A stretch of 64,000 nt of DNA, taken from NCBI RefSeq assembly GCF_001420605.1, contig NZ_LJIZ01000021.1, forward strand, positions 17,855 through 81,854, in the 5' to 3' direction. Below, piece after piece: positions 61,052-64,000 of this stretch. Made by a program: the position numbers and the translations under genes. Position 1 is the first letter of the stretch. Each line of letters starts with the position of its first letter. Source of the stretch: Bacillus sp. FJAT-25509 (GTDB lineage Bacteria > Bacillota > Bacilli > Bacillales > Bacillaceae_G). The notes beneath the pieces were generated by a model. It searched no databases. It saw nothing but the letters and a program-made list of their open reading frames with translations, and was not told where the DNA came from.

Positions 61052-61052
61052 T

Positions 61053-61082
61053 TATTTTATGAGACAAGCCATTAAGACGTTT
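61053..61082 (-). promoter_or_regulatory. SigK/SigE-like promoter of the minus collagen gene
   Basis: Minus strand: CATAAAATA (61061–61053) fits CATAnnnTA; a AAC (61081–61079) -35 lies 16–17 bp upstream but is followed by G. About 30 bp from the start codon. Confidence 0.4.
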
Positions 61083-61250
61083 GGGCGAATATAAATTATT
61101 TTTGAAAAATATTATATAAATAAAAAATTGTTTCAATATAAATTCATTTATTCTGGCTTGTAAAAAGCACTTAATTTTTTGAAAGGGAAATTATATTTGA
61201 ATAATGATTAATTTGTACATGTTTTTTGACTCATTTTTTTGATAATAATG

Positions 61251-61278
61251 AACCAATTTGTCCTTTTTTTATACAATA
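61251..61278 (+). promoter_or_regulatory. SigK-like promoter of the BclB-like gene
   Basis: AACC (61251–61254), 15-bp spacer, TATACAATA (61270–61278), matching nATAnnnTA. The same layout is found before the third collagen gene. Confidence 0.4.
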
Positions 61279-61315
61279 AAATGTACAATTAAAATTTTAT
61301 GAGAGGTGTATTTTT

Positions 61316-62941
61316 TTGCCACTACCACCATTACCACCACGATTTCCACAACCATCAGAACAACCAGAAGAACCAGAAATGTCACTAAATACAGATCCTT
61401 CAGATTCGCCTGTAACAAATTCTCATTTTTCACCTAGTTATTCATTTGATTCGAATGATTCAAATGATTCAAATGGTTTAATTGGACCAGTAGGACCAAT
61501 AGGACCTATGGGTCCAACAGGTCCAACAGGTGCAACAGGCCCACGAGGAGAAAGAGGTAAGCGAGGTAAAGAAGGTGATGATGGAGACAGAGGTCCAAGA
61601 GGTCATATGGGACCAATGGGACCAATGGGACCAATGGGACCGACGGGACCAACATCACCACCTGTATTTGTCTTAGGCCCAACAGGCCCAGCGGGAGCAA
61701 CAGGTCCAGCGGGAGCAACAGGCCCAGCGGGAGCAACAGGTCCAGCGGGAGCAACAGGTCCAGCGGGAACACCAGGAGCAGACGGAGCAACAGGCCCAGC
61801 AGGAGCAACAGGTCCAGCAGGAGCAACAGGAGCAGACGGAGCAACAGGCCCAGCAGGAGCAACAGGTCCAGCAGGAGCAGCAGGAGCAACAGGAGCAGAC
61901 GGAGCGACAGGCCCAGCAGGAGCAACAGGAGCAGACGGAGCGACAGGCCCAGCAGGAGCAACAGGAGCAGACGGAGCAACAGGCCCAGCGGGAGCAACAG
62001 GCCTAGCAGGAGCAACAGGCCCAGCAGGAGCAACAGGCCCAGCAGGAGCAACAGGCCCAGCAGGAGCAGACGGAGCAACAGGCCCAGCAGGAGCAACAGG
62101 AGCAGACGGAGCAACAGGCCCAGCAGGAGCAACAGGTCCAGCAGGAGCAACAGGAGCAGACGGAGCGACAGGAGCAGCGGGAGCAACAGGCCCAGCAGGA
62201 GCAACAGGCCCAGCAGGAGCAACAGGAGCAGACGGAGCGACAGGAGCAGCGGGAGCAACAGGCCCAGCAGGAGCAACAGGCCCAGCAGGAGCAACAGGTC
62301 CAGCAGGAGTAACAGGTCCAGCAGGAGCAACAGGAGCAGACGGAGCAACAGGCCCAGCGGGAGCAACAGGTCCAGCAGGAGCAACAGGTTCAGCAGGTAT
62401 ACCAGGTACAGGTGCAATCATTCCGTTTGCATCAGGTGCACCAATTGCAATGGCATCAGTAGATGTTCTTGGAGTCAGTGTAGCTAGTACGGCAGGTCTT
62501 GTAGGATTTGGAATTTCACTTCCGAATGTTTCATTATTACCTGGACCAGCGATTAATTTAACTGGAACTGGATTGCCAACTGAGATTCTTGATTTTGCAT
62601 TCTCAATGCCTAGAGATGGTATTATTACAGCTATTTCTGCATCTTATAGTAATGTAGTAGCTTTGAATATTTTAGGAACGAGTATTACGGTTACTGCACA
62701 ATTATATAGTGCACCGGTAAATAGCAATAACTTTACTCCAGTTTCAGGTGCAAGCGTCACTTTACCAGCTCTAGTAGGTCCGCTTACAATAGGCCAAATC
62801 ACAAGCGGTATTTCTACACCTTTAGCAATACCAGTCACAGCACAAACTCGTTTAATGATGGTATATACTGCAACTGGATCTGGTATTAGCCTTGTTAATA
62901 CTGTTACGGGATATGCTAGCGCAGGAGTAGCTATTAATTAA
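61316..62941 (+). CDS. BclB-like collagen-like exosporium protein
   Basis: 541 residues, TTG start after GAGAGGTG. N-terminus is Pro-rich ([13 protein letters not shown]), then a Ser/Asp-rich linker and [15 protein letters not shown], which resembles the exosporium targeting motif LIGPTLPPIPP. Collagen tract about 55–365: first GxR/GxE triplets ([17 protein letters not shown]), then [14 protein letters not shown]. C-terminal domain (about 365–541) is of the BclB type: [59 protein letters not shown]. This domain is known on exosporium glycoproteins. Divergent from the Cys/His collagen gene. Confidence 0.88.
   Translation: MPLPPLPPRFPQPSEQPEEPEMSLNTDPSDSPVTNSHFSPSYSFDSNDSNDSNGLIGPVGPIGPMGPTGPTGATGPRGERGKRGKEGDDGDRGPRGHMGPMGPMGPMGPTGPTSPPVFVLGPTGPAGATGPAGATGPAGATGPAGATGPAGTPGADGATGPAGATGPAGATGADGATGPAGATGPAGAAGATGADGATGPAGATGADGATGPAGATGADGATGPAGATGLAGATGPAGATGPAGATGPAGADGATGPAGATGADGATGPAGATGPAGATGADGATGAAGATGPAGATGPAGATGADGATGAAGATGPAGATGPAGATGPAGVTGPAGATGADGATGPAGATGPAGATGSAGIPGTGAIIPFASGAPIAMASVDVLGVSVASTAGLVGFGISLPNVSLLPGPAINLTGTGLPTEILDFAFSMPRDGIITAISASYSNVVALNILGTSITVTAQLYSAPVNSNNFTPVSGASVTLPALVGPLTIGQITSGISTPLAIPVTAQTRLMMVYTATGSGISLVNTVTGYASAGVAIN
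61680..62400 (+). repeat. GATG-P-A codon repeats in BclB-like gene
   Basis: Degenerate 9- and 18-bp collagen repeats of GGAGCAACAGG and GGAGCAGACGGAGC modules. Blocks are near-identical to those at 63290–64000, in direct orientation, about 1.6 kb apart. Confidence 0.85.
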
Positions 62942-62973
62942 TAGATAATAATGATAAATAGAATTAAAATTTG

Positions 62974-63042
62974 ACTCTATTAAACTAGATCATATATGAC
63001 TATCATTGATAGTTTTGAATCTAGTAAGTAGAGTTTTTTTGC
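62974..63042 (+). terminator. Three-part terminator after the BclB-like gene
   Basis: Nested stems: ACTCTA/TAGAGT, ACTAGAT/ATCTAGT, ACTATCA/TGATAGT, followed by T-run. Confidence 0.8.
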
Positions 63043-63073
63043 GGATTTTTAATAGAAATAGTATTAATATCCA

Positions 63074-63101
63074 AACAAACTTGTCCTACAAAAATATGAT
63101 A
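63074..63101 (+). promoter_or_regulatory. SigK-like promoter of the third collagen gene
   Basis: AACA (63074–63077), 15-bp spacer, AATATGATA (63093–63101). Spacing and flanking bases (TTGTCCT between the elements, TGTAC after) resemble those at 61251–61278. Confidence 0.4.
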
Positions 63102-63137
63102 AAGTGTACGTCAAAATATTTTTGGAGGTGTATCTAT

Positions 63138-64000
63138 TTGCCAATACCACCAGGCCCACCAGGCCCACCAATTCCACCATTATTCCCACTACCGCCTAGT
63201 CCAACGGGTCCAACTGGAGCAACAATGCCGCCAGGCCCAGGAGTACCGCCACCAGCTCCTCCAGGCCCGTCAGGAATCACAGGTCCAACAGGCCCACAAG
63301 GCCCAACAGGTTCAGCAGGAGCAACAGGTCCAGCGGGAGCGACAGGCCCAGCAGGAGCAACAGGTCCAGCAGGAGCAACAGGTCCAGCAGGAGCAACAGG
63401 CCCAGCGGGAGCAACAGGTTCAGACGGAGCGACAGGCCCAGCAGGAGCAACAGGTCCAGCAGGAGCGACAGGAGCAGATGGAGCGACAGGCCCAGCAGGA
63501 GCAACAGGTCCAGCAGGAGCAACAGGAGCAGACGGAGCGACAGGCCCAGCGGGAGCAACAGGTCCAGCAGGAGCGGCAGGAGCAGACGGAGCGACAGGTC
63601 CAGCAGGAGCAACAGGCCCAGCAGGAGCAACAGGAGCAGACGGAGCGACAGGCCCAGCAGGAGCAACAGGTCCAGCAGGAGCAACAGGTCCAGCAGGAGC
63701 AACAGGAGCAGACGGAGCAACAGGCCCAGACGGAGCAACAGGAGCAGACGGAGCAACAGGCCCAGCCGGAGCAACAGGTCCAGCAGGAGCAACAGGTCCA
63801 GCAGGAGCAACAGGCCCAGCAGGAGCAACAGGTCCAGCAGGAGCAACAGGTCCAGCGGGAGCAACAGGAGCAGATGGAGCGACAGGTCCAGCAGGAGCAA
63901 CAGGAGCAGATGGAGCGACAGGCCCAGCCGGAGCAACAGGTCCAGCAGGAGCAACAGGAGCAGACGGAGCGACAGGCCCAGCAGGAGCAACAGGTCCAGC
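63138..64000 (+). CDS. Third collagen-like protein (cut by window edge)
   Basis: Open from TTG 63138 (after GGAGGTG) to the end of the window with no stop, at least 287 residues. Pro-rich start [20 protein letters not shown], then [21 protein letters not shown] and a collagen tract of [16 protein letters not shown] modules. No C-terminal domain is in view. The proline-rich start echoes the preceding BclB-like gene (MP[LI]PP), so the two are probably duplicates with the same role at the exosporium. Confidence 0.85.
   Translation, partial: MPIPPGPPGPPIPPLFPLPPSPTGPTGATMPPGPGVPPPAPPGPSGITGPTGPQGPTGSAGATGPAGATGPAGATGPAGATGPAGATGPAGATGSDGATGPAGATGPAGATGADGATGPAGATGPAGATGADGATGPAGATGPAGAAGADGATGPAGATGPAGATGADGATGPAGATGPAGATGPAGATGADGATGPDGATGADGATGPAGATGPAGATGPAGATGPAGATGPAGATGPAGATGADGATGPAGATGADGATGPAGATGPAGATGADGATGPAGATGP

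Noticed and set aside
61506..62421. Minus-strand frames across the BclB-like and third collagen tracts
   Set aside because: Leu-rich or Pro-Val-Ala-rich shadows of the Gly-X-Y codons; no RBS, no domains.

Overview
This window is chromosomal DNA from a low-GC, endospore-forming Firmicute of the Bacillaceae. The case rests on gene order and content. Long stretches follow the Bacillus subtilis 'yt-' and 'ys-' regions: ackA–ytkK–ald–ytkL–ytoI–ytpI–nrnA–ytrI–ytrH–dnaE–ytsJ–accDA–pfkA–pyk–fxsA–ytvI–ytwI–citZ–icd–mdh–phoPR–polA–mutM–ytaF–coaE–gapB–speD–nrdR–dnaB–dnaI–ytxC–infC–rpmI–rplT–ysdC–sspI–ysgA–pheST. Sporulation genes (ytrH, ytrI, ytvI, ytaF, ytxC, sspI) and three collagen-like exosporium-type genes show a spore former with a probable exosporium. 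The genus cannot be fixed from the sequence alone; a B. cereus-like or Gottfriedia-like lineage would fit.

Layout. Positions 1–12.6 kb hold acetate and alanine metabolism (ackA, ald), an SDR protein, an M24 peptidase, YtkL, YtoI and the nanoRNase NrnA. 12.6–25.8 kb holds the sporulation pair ytrHI, DNA polymerase DnaE, malic enzyme, the acetyl-CoA carboxylase carboxyltransferase genes accDA behind a FapR-type operator, and the glycolytic pair pfkA–pyk. 26–33.5 kb holds the TCA genes citZ–icd–mdh and the phosphate two-component system phoPR. 34–46.7 kb is replication, repair and information processing: polA, mutM, coaE, gluconeogenic gapB with CcpN-like sites, speD behind a structured leader, nrdR, dnaB–dnaI, and infC–rpmI–rplT behind an L20 leader. 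46.8–54 kb is more accessory: an MBL-fold hydrolase, a bacterial nitric oxide synthase, the M42 peptidase YsdC, a 52-bp tandem repeat array, and a glycine betaine ABC transporter with fused permease and binding protein. 54–59 kb is sspI, ysgA and pheST with a T-box. 59.3–64 kb is an exosporium-like island of three collagen-like genes, the last cut by the window edge.

How the genes work together. Pyruvate, malate, acetyl-CoA and citrate reactions are clustered (pyk, ytsJ, accDA, ackA, citZ, icd, mdh), with gapB providing the gluconeogenic counterpart of glycolysis. Several transcripts carry recognisable leader or operator control: L20 leader, Phe T-box, FapR box, CcpN sites, and candidate leaders before speD and the betaine transporter.

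Most worth a second look: a collagen-like protein with an N-terminal Cys/His-rich, probably metal-binding domain; a speD leader that can pair 8 bp with the Shine–Dalgarno region around an 11-bp hairpin; a 52-bp tandem array whose units form imperfect hairpins with compensatory changes; a two-copy dispersed repeat whose 3' hairpin covaries between copies; and a FapR-like operator on accDA.
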